Under the pieces are notes generated by a model, which saw only the letters and a list, made by a program, of their open reading frames with translations, did not search any database and had not been told where the DNA came from. DNA of 64,000 bases from Astragalus membranaceus (lineage: Eukaryota; Streptophyta; Magnoliopsida; Fabales; Fabaceae): contig CM076849.1 in the NCBI GenBank assembly GCA_039519185.1, positions 31,801,109 through 31,865,108 of the forward strand, written 5' to 3'. A program made the position numbers and the translations under genes. This document shows positions 10,035 to 22,229 of this stretch, in pieces (position 1 is the first letter of the stretch; every line of letters starts with the position of its first letter).

Positions 10035-11051
10035 CCGCCGGAATTTTTTTTCTTAATAAAATTCAGCCGGATATTCAAAAAATCCGCCGGAAATGTCGCC
10101 GGAACATTTCTGGCGGATTTTTTGAATTTTCAGCGGATTTTAAAAAAAATAAAAAAAAATTAATTTTTTTTTCGAATTTTATATTTAAATAAATAAGACG
10201 TAATAGAAAAAAATTAGAATGAGAAGTAATAGAATTAGAAGGAAGAAAAATTAGAATGAATAAAAATGAAAGAGAGTTGTGTAAACCAAAGAATGAATGA
10301 GAGTATGAGAATGAAGAAATAAGAATAAGTGAGAAGGAAGAAGAATGAATAAGTGAGAATGAATGAGAAGGAATATGGTGTAAAAAAAAGAATGAACCAG
10401 AGTATGGAAAAATGATATAGGAGAGAATAAGAATGAAGAAATGAGAAGGAATAAATATGAATGAGAGTATGAAAATGAAAAAATAAGAAGAAGTGAGAAG
10501 GAAGAAGAATGAATGAGAAAGAAGAAGAGAGAAATGTAGAAGGGTGTAGGAGAAAGTGAGAAGGAAATAAGAGTGAAATGAGAGAATGAGAAGAGTGTAT
10601 GAGAAAGTTTTATTTATAGGAAGCTGAAAACGTTCCAGCGGAATTTATAACAGTTCCGGCGGATTTTTCAAATTTTTTATTATTTTTTTAAAAATAAATC
10701 CGCCGGAAATTCAAAAAAATCCGCCGAAAATGTTCCGGCGGTTTTTTTTGAATTTCCGGCGGTTTTTAAAAAAAATAATTGACATTGCCGGCGGTTTTTT
10801 TAAAAAAAATTAATTACTTTTTTTTATTTAAAATAAATCCGCCGGAAATGTCACCGGAACATTTCCGGCGGATTTTTTTTGAATTTCTGGTGGATTTATT
10901 TTTAAAAGAATTTAAATTTTTTAAATTTTAAAAAGATCCGCCGGAAATTCAAATTTTTCCGCCGGAAATGCCAAATTTCGGCCGGAAACGTATCGGCGAA
11001 AAAATTCCGCCGGAAAAAAATCAGCCGGTAATACGCGATTTTCTTGTAGTG
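10035..11051 (-). mobile_element. Truncated CACTA relative (5' end portion)
   Basis: The right end reads ATTTTCTTGTAGTG, finishing at 11051, which is a CACTA terminus. Inside it, 10625-11040 carries CCGCCGGAAATT-type subterminal repeats in both orientations, and 10035-10140 carries more. On the minus strand TATAAATA at about 10610-10620 is followed by a long pyrimidine-rich leader (10195-10608; GAATGAGAAGGA-type repeats on the plus strand). No matching CACTACAAG left end was found, so the element is cut off on the left. It has no transposase gene and belongs to a different repeat subtype from its neighbour. Confidence 0.75.
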
Positions 11052-11640
11052 ATAAGATATGCACCCTCGTTGTTGTTCCTATTGCCGCTCTCTCGTTTTC
11101 TCTTCCGTTGTCGATCCCATTGACAGTCTCTCATTGTCGCTCCTGTTGCCTCTCCCATTGTCGATCTCATTACCAGTCTCTCGTTGCCGCTCCTCGCCTT
11201 CCCGTTGCGGCTCCATGTTGTCAGTCTTCGCTTCCGTTGCCATTTGTTTATATGATTTATTCTAGATCATTTTATTAATTTAATCAGTTTAATAATATTA
11301 TTAAAAAGAAGTTGTTTTCGAAGTTTTGATAGTGGTTAAATTTTTTTTTTACAATTGTTAGTGATTAAATTTGTTGGTTTTAGTAGTTTCAGTAGGTATA
11401 GTAAATAGTAAATTTTAGATATTTAATATTAAAAATCTGAATTAGTTTTGATTGATATATATGATTTTATTGCATTAGTTAGATATAATAAATTAGAATA
11501 GATATTATTGGTATTAGTATTGAAAAGGGAAAAATAAAGAGAGAGAAAAAGTAAATACAAAATGTTTCAAAATTTTGTCTTTTTGTGGCACATTTACAAA
11601 TTTACCATCATTTTTTTTACAAATGGAGAATTTTTAAAAT
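11052..11640. other. Spacer, no gene recognised
   Basis: A pyrimidine-rich piece at 11059-11265 has imperfect CTCTCGTTGCCGCTCC-like repeats and a short open frame with low-complexity serine/leucine content. I do not call it a gene. The rest is AT-rich. Confidence 0.5.
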
Positions 11641-11649
11641 GACTAAATC

Positions 11650-11650
<1 letters not shown>

Positions 11651-11700
<50 letters not shown>
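11651..11700. repeat. ATT trinucleotide microsatellite
   Basis: About 16 uninterrupted ATT units. A polyisoleucine open frame across it (11585-11767) is a by-product of the repeat. Confidence 0.95.
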
Positions 11701-11701
<1 letters not shown>

Positions 11702-11748
11702 GTATTGATTATTATAGTATTCATATTAATTGATTTTTGGGGTAATGT

Positions 11749-11819
11749 AATTTTGGGGGAGAATTGAAATATTTTAGTTCAAATATTTGAACTAAATTTT
11801 TTCAATTCCCCCCAAAATT
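11749..11819. repeat. Foldback hairpin of about 35-bp arms
   Basis: The sequence AATTTTGGGGGAGAATTG and what follows to 11784 pairs with 11785-11819 (TTTCAATTCCCCCCAAAATT) with almost no loop and few mismatches. It is followed by ATCCAAACACACCCTTAAG, a motif often seen at MITE ends, but I could not define an element with target duplications. Confidence 0.7.
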
Positions 11820-14555
11820 TATACTTCATCCAAACACACCCTTAAGTTTATTTTATTTCTCAATAAAATGATAAACTCATGATTAAGAGTAATTTTTTTT
11901 TGACGAAAAGTGTAATTTAGAAAATGTAATTCACATTTATATGAAGTCAAAACGTAAATTAATTAACTTAACTAACATTTTTAGGCTCTATTTAGTAAAA
12001 ATTGTAAATTAGCAGTAGGACATAAATGAGTTTTTTAATTAATGCTTAACAAGCTTATTCGATATAAGCTAGCTGCATTGATGAGAGCCATAATCATAAT
12101 GTAGGTGTATGAAATTATGGATTTTCATGTGATTGTGCATTGAATGGAAGGCATTCCAATTAATTAGTATCAAAGGAATTTAACCCATTGTTCGATCAAA
12201 GGGAATGTTCTAGCTTAGCGTAGTACAGAGGCAGCGATGCATGGTTTGGACGGTTCTGGGTGAATTACCTGGAAGATTCTTTGACGCGTGTCTCCCTGTA
12301 CACGTCAAGCCACGCGTCATCAAATACCACGCTTCTTCAACTTCTAAATTATCATCTTTAAAATTTAGTGCTATCATTCAAAGAGAACAAGGACCAGTCC
12401 ACGTGTCGAAATTGGAACCGTGGAGAATCTATTGATGCATGGGTATACCGACTAGACTACTACATAAGACGAAATTTACTGTCCTCTTTTTTCTTTGACC
12501 TGGCATTGTGTTTTTGTTCAAATATTCACATTGTTTAACTAAACATATCATTTTAATTATAAAAGTATGCTCCTATTTCTTGAAAAAATTAAATATATTA
12601 TTGTTTAGTTACAACAAAAAATCCTACTTGTTTGGGAATACAGCGGAATATGGTAATTTATAAACACTCACATTCTCAACTCATTGATGTGTCTTTTAAC
12701 TAATAATAGACTATAAATATTCACAAAACAAACAATATTTTAGAAAATGAAATATCGACTTAAAATCGTAACATTAAAGCGTCAAGTAGGAGGCCAACGG
12801 GACCTTAACCCCTTGGCCTTAAAGACATAAACGTGAAGTCTTATATGTGGACCAAAGCAGATAATACCTCAAAAAATATGTCGAAACAATTCTATTTCAT
12901 TTTCACCTAAAAAAATTTGTTGGAGAAAATAAGAGTGGAACTATTATTTATTTTGTGTCACATTAATTATCATCTTGTTTTCTAGTCTCCTTTATTCAAC
13001 ATCATTGATAAATGGTGTGAAGGAAAGAAAAAAGAATGGAACACGGAAGAAGTAGTAAGAAATAATGTGTTGAACAGGCATATCTCCACGTTAAATGTGT
13101 GATTGGGGCACGAGGCGTAAAAGCATAGCCGACTCGGTCTAAAGCAATAATAAAGTGAAAAACTCGCAAATAGACAGTAATTATTTAGGGCGGAAAAAAG
13201 GACACGGCAGAAACAAAAACAGGAAAAAAGGGAAAAACGACCGCATGATATGACACTTAACGACCTTCACCTGTTGATACAGATTGGGCAATGTCGAATT
13301 TCAAAAAAAAATTACGAGATCGAATTTCATTTTTTTTAATTAATTAATGAAGAAGGTCAAAAAATTACTGTTGTATGTTTGAAAGGAAGATTAAAAAATG
13401 AAATAAAAGTTTTACCGTAAATAATAAATCAAGACAATAAATTTAATTATAATTTATTCCGTGTTTTAAAAAATTATTGAACGGTTTAACCGGTTAAACC
13501 ATAACCCGACATTATTTTCCGGTTCAGTTATTTGAACGGTTCGATCGAGGTTTCGCCGGGACATGAGTGTTTTAAGGTGGTTGAATCATGATCCGAAGGT
13601 TTTGTCACTCCGACGTCCGATTCAAATTTCAAAATATTGAATTTATTATTTCTTTTCTTTGATTTTAAAAGTTTATAAACTATAACTATTTAAACTGTAG
13701 CATGTAGTTTTTTTAATGACAAAAAATATTTATAAATTGGAGTACAAAGAATGTAGTATTATTTTGATTTGAATTTTATTTCTTAATATCATTGTTAACC
13801 TAAAAAATAACAATTTAAAAAAAAATGTAACATGTAATAAAAGGTACTACATTTTTTTGACAAAAATAAAAGGTACTCAATCGATGTTATAAATATGTTG
13901 AAAAAATATTATTGGTCTGCCGCAGTTTTATATAATCAACTTTCATGTATTTGAGGATTTTTGTTTAAAAAAACAAATATAAAAAATGAGGAACAAAACA
14001 ATAACAAAAAATGACAAAGCATTTTCAAGTAAAACAGTTGCATTATAACCACAAGGGCCAACAAAGATATAATGGCTCTTCACTTAACCAAAAGAATTTG
14101 TCTCTTCTGCAATAACTTTTAAATTCATTTATACAGGAAAATAAAATATCTCAATTATGAAAAAACGAGTTACCATGTCAAAATCTAAGACACCTGTTAA
14201 ACGTGATATTAATTGTTACTACTTTATCTATTGACACCTTACACTAACAGTACAAACTGCTCCTTTTATATAAATTTGAAAATAAAAATAAATTACACAT
14301 TTAAAAAGAGCTGTCCAAAACTAAAATATAGCTATTATGTATTTTGGTTCGCAGATGGAGTGATAAGAACACATGATCGGTAAATCTCTCCCTCAAGAGT
14401 TTTAACATTCAGACATTTTCAAGATTAAGTTAAAAGAGACTCAGATCATCTTATCTAAGCGCTTTTGGGTTAACTAAGATATAGTTTTTTTTGTTACAAC
14501 TAAGATATAGTTTTTTATTATTGATTAGATCAGCCTCCTCTGTGAAAAAAAAAGT
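11820..14555. other. AT-rich spacer without a supported gene
   Basis: I see no open frame with a recognisable domain. The frame at 12241-12435 is short and has no family features. At 13470-13620 there is a GC-richer patch with AACCGGTTAAACCATAACCC and related repeats, probably an old dispersed repeat. At 14340-14480 a piece containing CTCTCCCTCAAGAGTTTTAAC resembles part of the SINE at 47555-47722. Confidence 0.5.
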
Positions 14556-14563
14556 GATAAAAG

Positions 14564-15134
14564 TAGGCATGGCAACGAAACCCATATCCGCGGGGATCGA
14601 ACCAAACCCGCCCCGATTTGACGGGTTTTCCCCGCTTTGACTGGGTTTGGGTTTTCCCCGAAATTGAAAAACGGGGATGGGACGAGTAATGGGGATATAG
14701 GTCCCGTCCCCGAACCCGCCCCGAATGTAGGAAGTTACATTGATTTTTATATATTGATATGCAACGTCATTGCTCTACGTTGTCATATTTTGGATAATTG
14801 ATATTTTGGTTATATGCTGTAGTATTGCATTGATTTTATGTTGTGTTAAATTTCGGGTTTGGGGTGGGTTTGGGTGTGGGATAAGTTTTGGGTTTGGGGG
14901 CGGGTTCGGGTTTGGGACAGGTAAAAACTACTTTTAAATTTTTTAAAAATGAATTCCACTGCGGGGATGGGGTTGAGGCGAGGATCCCCGAACCCGTTGG
15001 GTACGGGGATGGGGATCAATTCTTCATCCTCTTTGGGTTTGGGACGGGGAACGAGGATGAATAAGGGAATCGGGGATGGGGATGGGGATGGGGAATGTTA
15101 AACCTGTCCCCGCCCCGCCCCATTGCCATGCCTA
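14564..15134. mobile_element. hAT-type non-autonomous element (MITE)
   Basis: The ends are perfect 12-bp inverted repeats TAGGCATGGCAA / TTGCCATGCCTA. They are flanked by GATAAAAG (14556-14563) and GATAAAAC (15135-15142), an 8-bp target duplication with one mismatch, as expected for hAT. The body is rich in GGGGATGGGG and CCCCGAACCCGCCCC blocks on both sides of an AT-rich middle. It has no coding capacity. Confidence 0.9.
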
Positions 15135-15142
15135 GATAAAAC

Positions 15143-16359
15143 AATTAATAACCTTATCCTTTTTAGGTCATAAGGATATGAAATCTTACTCCTTAAGAAA
15201 ATTGACAAATTTAACAATTGACAACAGTTTCCTTATAAACTTAGACAACCTTCATAAGGAAACATTTCACTTTACACAAATCAACAGTTTCCTACCCTTG
15301 ATTAGGGTCTTTATATTTAATGAGGTGACCAAATTATTTTCTAATTAGAGAAATTTAACACAAAAATTCACAACTTCAGTCGGCTAAAACCAAACTCAAA
15401 GGGGGAAAACCACGTTTAGAACGAATTAATCACTTCTTCATTCTCATGATTAGACCCATGAACAAATTGCCATGCTAAGAAAGTTCCCAATAAGTGACAC
15501 TAACCTTATCAATTTACGACAAATCCATTTATTTTTATACGGCCACTAACAAGAAAAGATTCTACTAATTTCTACGCCCTCTGATTTTCATTTCAGCATT
15601 TGGGAATCTATGTCACAATTGGTGAGAGATCACAACCGTTGATTGATGCCGCATTACAACCGTTTGATCAAAAATAGAATAATATTTTTTTCCTATTTGA
15701 TTGAGGGCGGCTAACCTACTCTTTTATATTTTCGAGAACCAATACACCTCGCATTCACAAAACATCAATGACAATTCGACACGTGTAGATGGTGACGATG
15801 CATCCCATATAAGCCGGCTTCAGTGGGCCCCACCGTATTGGAAGCTTGTGTTGCATCACCATTCTCAGCCACTCAAGCTCACAAATTTTCTCTTTTCAAA
15901 ATCAAAAGATAAAAACGAGATGAGAAAAATAATTGCGGTACACGTATAAATCAAAATGTAATAATAATATGTCTTTATTTTTCTATTTTCCATATATAGA
16001 CATACCACCTTTTTCCAAGGAGTACATTATCATTTCCCTTCATATCTATCCCCCACCTCACTAACTATCTATATTTACATCCTCAAACCCAAAACTTAGG
16101 TATAATTACTCTAGAAACCAAACCTATAAAGGTTGAAAAACGGTAAGTACACCACCATCAACTATTTCACAAGTGTCTTTTATTTTTTTTCTACTACTTT
16201 CCAACCTTTTTTTACCACTATTGGATTTTCTATATACACAAGCTAGAAACCACTACAGAAAGCATTAAGAAACCAGACGAGAACGCTTCTAGTACTTGCA
16301 TTAGTATATATATGATATGATGAGGGGCATCATAGCAAATAACCTAAAATACCAAGTAT
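15143..16359. other. Spacer downstream of the PLATZ gene
   Basis: No gene is recognised; the open frame at 15701-15949 has no family features. On the minus strand AATAAA-like sequence at about 16172-16182 lies some 180 bp beyond the PLATZ stop codon and could serve as its poly(A) signal. Confidence 0.4.
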
Positions 16360-17744
16360 CTAATATTCTATGATTAGTCCTCCCATTGGTGCTCGGTGTG
16401 GTATTCCCTTTCTTCTCTTGGTTGTTCTGTAATTAACTGAAGTTGGTGGTGGTGTTGATGGTGTGAAGCTTTGGACTTTAATGTTCTTGTGATTGTGTTG
16501 AAGGCTATGGCTACTGTTGCAACTGTATGAATCCTCAGAATCTGATCCCATAGCTGCTGAATGCTTCTTTTTCTTCTGGAAATTCTTCGATGTTCCCACA
16601 ATCTGCAATTCATATTCACATTGACTAATCAATGAACCAAACATTAAAAGTTTAATTAAGGTTGTTGAAAATTGTTTTTGACAAACTAGGTGTTCAAATT
16701 TTAAAAGTCAATATTCAAATCCCAAGATTTCAAACACTGATGGTTGTTTAATGTTAAACTGAAAAAAATGCAAGAGTCTCGTGAATCAATCCTATGTACA
16801 CATTGAAAAAGTCAACTGATTGTTGCAACTAAAAAGAAAGTTCGACTTTTGAAATTGTTGGTAAAAGGTAAAGTAAGTTACCTTGCAACCAAGAGAACAG
16901 AAACGGAAAGAATCAAGAAGGCTACGTTCACAGACTTCACAAGTGTTTGTAACACCTTTTCCAGGCCTTGGTTGAGGCCTTTCATTCAAGAACACAACTC
17001 TAGCACTGTTGATAATGTAGGTCTGAACACCAGTTATGTCCAACACTTTCTGAATCTCAGATACCCTTATGACATCATGGTAAGAAGACCTCCTTATCTG
17101 TTCACAACACACAAAAAAGCATTAAACTTTAGTACATTAAACGACAATGGTTATGGTTAAACTTTACACTCACAAAACACGCAGAGTCGGTTAGAGAAGA
17201 GACAATTGAAAAGAGGGAAAACAATCAATGACAGCTCAGATCTCTCACCATAGAAACTTTTTTAACAAAAAATCTAGAAAAAAGAATGAATTTTAGTATC
17301 ACCCCTTAAAAGGGAAAGTGATGAAAATGTGTCAGATTTTGTGCAAAAAGTTGAATTGACAAACCTGGATAGCACGATGATCCTTATGGTAAGCGAGACA
17401 GAGAGAACAGAGAGGACCATTCATACAATCCAAACAATACATATTACATTCACTCTTGTGAGAATCAGCATGTAACTTGCATTGAACAAAGAAGCTTTCT
17501 TTCAAAAGTGGCTGCAACCATGGTGGCCACCTATTGTCATCATCATCAGGTCCTCCAGCACCCTACCAAAATTTAAAATTAGACTAACAAGCTCAATTAA
17601 ACCAAGAAACAATGTAAATAGAAAAGAATACAAATATACCAATGTACAAAACATAAGAAAGAATCTAGTATGTACCCATACCATGATTCTCCTGTTCTTA
17701 GGCTTGATTTCTCGGACAGTAGTGTCTTGGTTTTCGATTGCCAT
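16360..17744 (-). CDS. PLATZ-family zinc-binding transcription factor, four exons, intact
   Basis: The minus-strand exons are 17744-17682, 17562-17365, 17097-16882 and 16602-16360 (63, 198, 216 and 243 nt). All introns are GT-AG and in phase 0, giving 239 residues, a usual PLATZ length. The zinc signature is complete: C49, H52, C64, C67, C73, C76, H80 and H83 in exon 2 fit C-x2-H-x11-C-x2-C-x5-C-x2-C-x3-H-x2-H. A second cysteine set is C140, C143, C154 and C158. Block IRRSSYHDVIRVSEI at the start of exon 3 and the basic tail with KRRKGIPHRAP are typical. PLATZ proteins are plant-specific, nuclear and bind A/T-rich DNA, usually as repressors. The specific target here cannot be told. It is the only intact host gene in the window. 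Confidence 0.95.
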
Positions 17745-17753
17745 TGGTTGTTG

Positions 17754-17778
17754 GAGAGAGAGAGAGAGAGAGAGAGAG
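17754..17778. repeat. GA microsatellite in the PLATZ 5' leader
   Basis: Uninterrupted AG units begin about ten bases upstream of the PLATZ start codon and read as a CT run in the leader on the coding strand. CT runs are common in plant 5' untranslated regions. Confidence 0.9.
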
Positions 17779-17779
17779 T

Positions 17780-18847
17780 TTGTGTTGTGTTTTTGTTTTA
17801 GAGAGAGAGTGTGTGGAGAGAAGCAAAGAGGGTATGTTTTGAAGTGAGGGAGGAAAGAAAGAAGGGAATGGGTTCTTGTAGGACTTGGAAGCGGTAGATG
17901 GAGTTTTTAGGAAGAGAAATGGGTCGTTCTTATCCGCATAAAGTCTTTCAAAACCGAACCTAACTCCGAACCCAAACCAACAAAGAATGCGTTAGGAGTA
18001 AGGAACCCACCTCCTTCTTTCCTTTTTAATCTTCTATTTAACATTTCACTTTCACATTACTCTCTTTCATCTTATCATTCTTTCTTACACCATCTATTCA
18101 ATTTTGCTTTCACTATCATTCATTTAATTAAAATTAAACCATCTAAGGCATGGGTTTGGGCATGCTTATTTCGTCTTATTGGTATCAAATTACCCTTTTT
18201 TTATATATGGTAAAACATCTGATGTTTTTTAAGGATTGCTCACACCCTACTAGTATTGGTTAACAATATGAAAAACCTTCAATTGTTGACCCCAAAATAC
18301 TAGCTATATTGGGTCTTGCCCCTACTATATGTATAAAAAGCTCAAATCGTGCGGCTATTCCTAATTTCCTATCATAATCCTTTGTTTGTCAATGTAAAAT
18401 GGAGATAAGTTTAATCAAGCCATCAATCAAACATAAACTGTGTTTGGCAAGAGGATGTTTGATTAAAATGTATAATGTAGACATAACAAAGATAGAAAAT
18501 AAATGCTTGCAAGTGTAAGCATCAGTTTGGCCATAATCATGTGGGTTAGGTCTTGGTTGGCCATCCTTAATTAGATTGGCATTAACAGAACCACTTATCT
18601 TGTTCTAGAAACAATATTTTATAGTCGTGTGAATCGACATATTAATTGTTCAGGTTTGAGTTTTCTTTGATGTGTTTGATTAAGAAGAGAAGTTGTGAAG
18701 AGAAAAATAGGTGAGAGGGAGTGAGGGAAGAGAAAAAGAGGCGAGAATTAGAGTAAATTAGAGTGTTGTTTGGAACAAGAGAATAATAAGAGAAATAGAG
18801 AAGAGAGGTGTTAAATATTTATGAAAAAACAAAAAAAAAAATCAGGA
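17780..18847. other. PLATZ upstream region and spacer
   Basis: This holds the presumed PLATZ promoter on the minus strand. A TATATAAA-like site lies at about 18200-18208, but it is far from the start codon, so I do not assign it firmly. A purine-rich patch (GAGAAGAGAAA-type) lies at about 18680-18800. No gene is seen. Confidence 0.4.
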
Positions 18848-19276
18848 CTAAGTGTGATTATAATGCAATGACTTCATCTCATCATGCATTGCATCCAGCC
18901 ACTTTTGACTTTCTTCACTTTCTATGGCCTCTTGGAAACACTCAGGTTCCCCTTGATCGGTCACTGTCACATACTCATTAGAATTATATCTTGTAGATGG
19001 TTGTCTTCCCCTACTAGACCTTCTGAGTTGAGCTTGAGGCGACTCAGAAGCCTCACCAGGATTCTCATCTTCTGACATCTCATTCTCCTCATCATCGTTA
19101 ACTGGTGTATGTAACTCATCTTCAAGTTGTTGATCATCAACATGTGGCTCACCATTTTGAACATTACCATCAACACTATCCAAATTCTGAATAGGCAACC
19201 GAACTGGATCAACATCTGACAAATCTGATAGATATTGCGCATCAATAACACGGTAAAAAAAAACTAGCATTAGCAC
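18848..19276 (-). pseudogene. Ty1/copia polyprotein fragment (linker before reverse transcriptase)
   Basis: A 142-residue minus-strand frame contains RRSSRGRQPSTRYNSNEYV followed by a segment resembling EAIESEESQKWLDAMHDEM. This is the region between integrase and reverse transcriptase in copia polyproteins, where the RRS-RxxxPS block and W-x-x-AM-x-x-E mark the start of the RT domain. RT itself is missing and no LTRs were found, so this is an isolated scrap. Confidence 0.85.
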
Positions 19277-20998
19277 TACATGTGAATTTCACCAATTATT
19301 GTTTAAAAACATGTCAAATTGAAGAAAGGAGAGAAAGAGAATAATCATGAGCTTAAATACTCAAAAAGTGTGTTTTAAGGGGATACACGACCTATGCAAG
19401 GGAGCAGCACATCTGCGCACACCGCAAAGAGACTGTGGCATCTCTATTGTGGTGCAATACCGTGTAACCTCCCGTGAAAGGTTGTGCATTCTTTTATTTC
19501 TCGATGGCAAACTCGAACTCATGGTACTCCAAAATTGTTGAATCTCTAAGTTATTATTATTCCCCTTCCAAAATTATAAACCCATGGTACCGCCATTTCA
19601 ATTGTGGTATTTGTTGTGAGCATTTAGGATTTGGTTTAGTCATAACTGACCTTAGTCCTATGTATAAAAGACTAAGTGTGCAGTGAAGGGTCATAACATT
19701 TACTGAACAAGTCAGAAACTGAGAGGAAAAACAAAAACATTACAGGAAAGGAGTCTCATGTGGGTTAGGGTTCTCAGGGATTTGGAAAATTTCTAAGGTA
19801 ATTGTGAACAATAGGGTTTGAAGCCTATTGTGGAGGATTTTGTGGCTACATTAATTCAATAAAATTGGTCATAAGCAACTTGCTTAGACCCGAGGTTGTA
19901 CACATCACTTTGATGTGGAACTGGGTGATCAAATATTGAGTTGTTCTTGTTCTTTACCTTTCATTATACCTGTTCTGTGCAACACCAAATTGATCGTCCC
20001 CTGCACTCCCTCAGCGTGTGCTGTAGGCAGAGCTCCACTTTGCAACCATCTTTGTTACTAGACATCTACGAGTGGAAGTCACACATAAAAATGGTATGTC
20101 TTGGAAAATCACCATATTTACATAAAGACTTCTATCTGTGGATCCCTAACGTGTTTTTTACTTGATCTTGGATTGTGCTATTTCTTTGGGCCTTTATTTG
20201 TTTTTGATTCCGTATTTATCTATTGAGTTGAAACCCAATAGTGTCTTTTATTCTAATACATTCATTCTTTTGCTCTGTCTACATATCATGCCCGCGTATA
20301 TGCTCAACCTCAATTCAATATTTTTTAGGAGGAATTTGTTTATTTTCAGTTGTCATTTTGATAGTTTAATGTTACATTTTGATTACTTATTTTCTAGTTA
20401 TACCCTTAGTTATTTATTGTAGAGAGCGAAATAAGTGTGATAGATAATAAACAATCATTTTGATTAACAACCATTAGTGTCATTAGTGTCACTTTCATTA
20501 ATAATATTTTGTCTTCCCCAATTTTTTTTTAAAAACAATTAATAATTCTATAAAGACAACAAAATTTATTGACTTTTCTAAATGTGAAAAATAAATGTAA
20601 AAACAACAAAAATGAAAAATGGATTCATTTTGGTTTTGTTCAAAATACAAATGAGACACGGTTGGGCTTTAGTGCAATAGTGTGTTTTAATTGGGCTTGT
20701 AGCCTTTAGGTCTTTTATCTTTTTGGTCACTATATATAGTCTCCTAGAGACACTTGCGGAAGCAATCAAATCAATGAAAAAGTCTTTTATTTTAATAGTT
20801 AGTTTCTCTATTGTTTTCATGCTTAGTAGTTTTCCTAGTTTAGTTAGGGTAGCATTTTTCATTCTTGATCTCATCCCCACTAGTAGTTAGAAAATGGGCT
20901 AGTTGGTCAGAAAAATCTCAAAAAAACACAACCACAAAAAAGATAAATGTAAAAAGAAAATTGGGAAAAAAAATATCTTGACCTTTTTTTTTCAAACA
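19277..20998. other. Spacer, possibly old retrotransposon debris
   Basis: The open frames here lack family features. The region 19700-20010 (around GAACTGGGTGATCAAATATTG) looks like worn LTR sequence but no matching second copy is present. At about 20650-20880 a minus-strand stretch with a TATATATAG site also looks LTR-like. Confidence 0.35.
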
Positions 20999-21008
20999 TT
21001 TGATTTTT

Positions 21009-22015
21009 GGAAAAATATTTCCTAAGATCCCTTAACTTTTTTTTTCCGATAACAAATAGGTCTCTTAACTTTTTTTGTAACGATTAAGTCCCTTAAATTT
21101 TAAAAACGTTTCATCGTTGCCCTTTTTAACGGTTTTTGTTTAACTCTGCTACAAAAACGCCTATCCGACTTTTAGAGTGCTTATGTGGCTTTTTTATGCT
21201 TACGTGGCAATTTTATATTTATTTTTAATTAAAAATAATAAAAAATCCTCTTTTTCTTCAAGAAAATAGGTGCAGTAGCCATGGAACCCTACCATCCCCT
21301 TCTTTGTTCCTCATCATCTCCAACAATCGTTGCAACCTGCTCTCTCATTCTCGTTCCAAACATCGTCATCCGCTGCAATAAAACGAAACAGGAACGAAAA
21401 CTGAAAGGGTTTTTGAATTGGGGTTTTCGATTTCGATTTGGGGTTTACAAGAACGAAATCAAACCAGATTTTCGAAATCAAAACGATTGAAACCCAGATT
21501 TTCGAACTCAAGGCGAATTGAAACGATTACAAGAACGAAATCCAAACTAGAACTGTAAACCCAAATTTTTGAAAACGAAAATGAACCCAGAAACCCAGAT
21601 TTTCGAAAACGAAAATGATTTGTACGATTCTGAAAATGAAAACGATTCTGAGAACGATTTGAAACGGTGAACATTCACGATTTGAAGATAAGGGAATGTG
21701 ATGAACATTCACGTAGGAACGTGATGAACATTCGCATAGGGGTTATTTTGGGTTTTTTCTAGTTTTGAATAAGAAATTAATTATTAATTAATATCTTAGG
21801 TGGACCTGTCACATCATTGTCGTTTAGCCACATCAACATCCACGTCAGCACCGTCACCCACTTAAGCTTTTTTTTTAACAGAGTTACAAAGAAATTACAA
21901 AAAAGGGTAATAGTGCAACGTTTTTAAAATATAATGGGTCAAATCATTACAAAAAAGGTTAAGAGAACTATTTGTTACCTGAAAATAAATTAAGGGACAT
22001 TGGAAGATATTTTGC
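21009..22015. mobile_element. Mutator-like element with long terminal inverted repeats
   Basis: The segment 21009-21150 matches the reverse complement of about 21870-22015. Shared blocks include CCCTTAA, AACAAATAG, CTCTTAAC and TTTTAAAAACGTT, in the same order. Candidate target duplications are TTTGATTTTT (20999-21008) and TTAGATTTTT (22016-22025), 9 of 10 identical, which suits the 9-11 bp of Mutator-like elements. The interior has no transposase; it carries repeated CAGATTTTCGAA blocks. Arm identity is moderate, so it is an old copy. Confidence 0.65.
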
Positions 22016-22054
22016 TTAGATTTTTTTGTGCATATACAAAATTTTCCATAGAAA

Positions 22055-22090
22055 CTAGTACTATACCCGTGCATCCGCACGGGCCGATCG
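22055..22090 (-). mobile_element. Helitron 3' end (minus strand)
   Basis: Read on the minus strand, the sequence ends with hairpin CCCGTGC-GGAT-GCACGGG (22083-22066), then TATAGTA and CTAG (22058-22055), then T. A short GC-rich hairpin a few bases before CTRR, with insertion at A|T, is the Helitron 3' terminus. The body would run rightwards from here. I could not fix the 5' end, but the tandem array at about 22230-23430 is the likely interior. Confidence 0.7.
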
Positions 22091-22229
22091 TGTTACGTTA
22101 TACGATTACCTCAAATAGAAACGTTAGTTTGAAATCTCATTAATCTAAAATCAATTGTAAAATATAGAGGATGACTTGCATACGGACAGGTGCTGCCGTG
22201 TTCTTTTTAGGAATGAAATTAGACAGTAT

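Noticed and set aside
9768..10163. A 131-codon plus-strand frame
   Set aside because: It runs from organelle-like DNA into CACTA subterminal repeats and shows no domain.
11585..11767. A short frame with a polyisoleucine stretch
   Set aside because: It is a by-product of the ATT microsatellite at 11651-11700.
18848..19276. An acidic host protein
   Set aside because: The C-terminal half matches the copia region just before reverse transcriptase, so it is a retrotransposon scrap.
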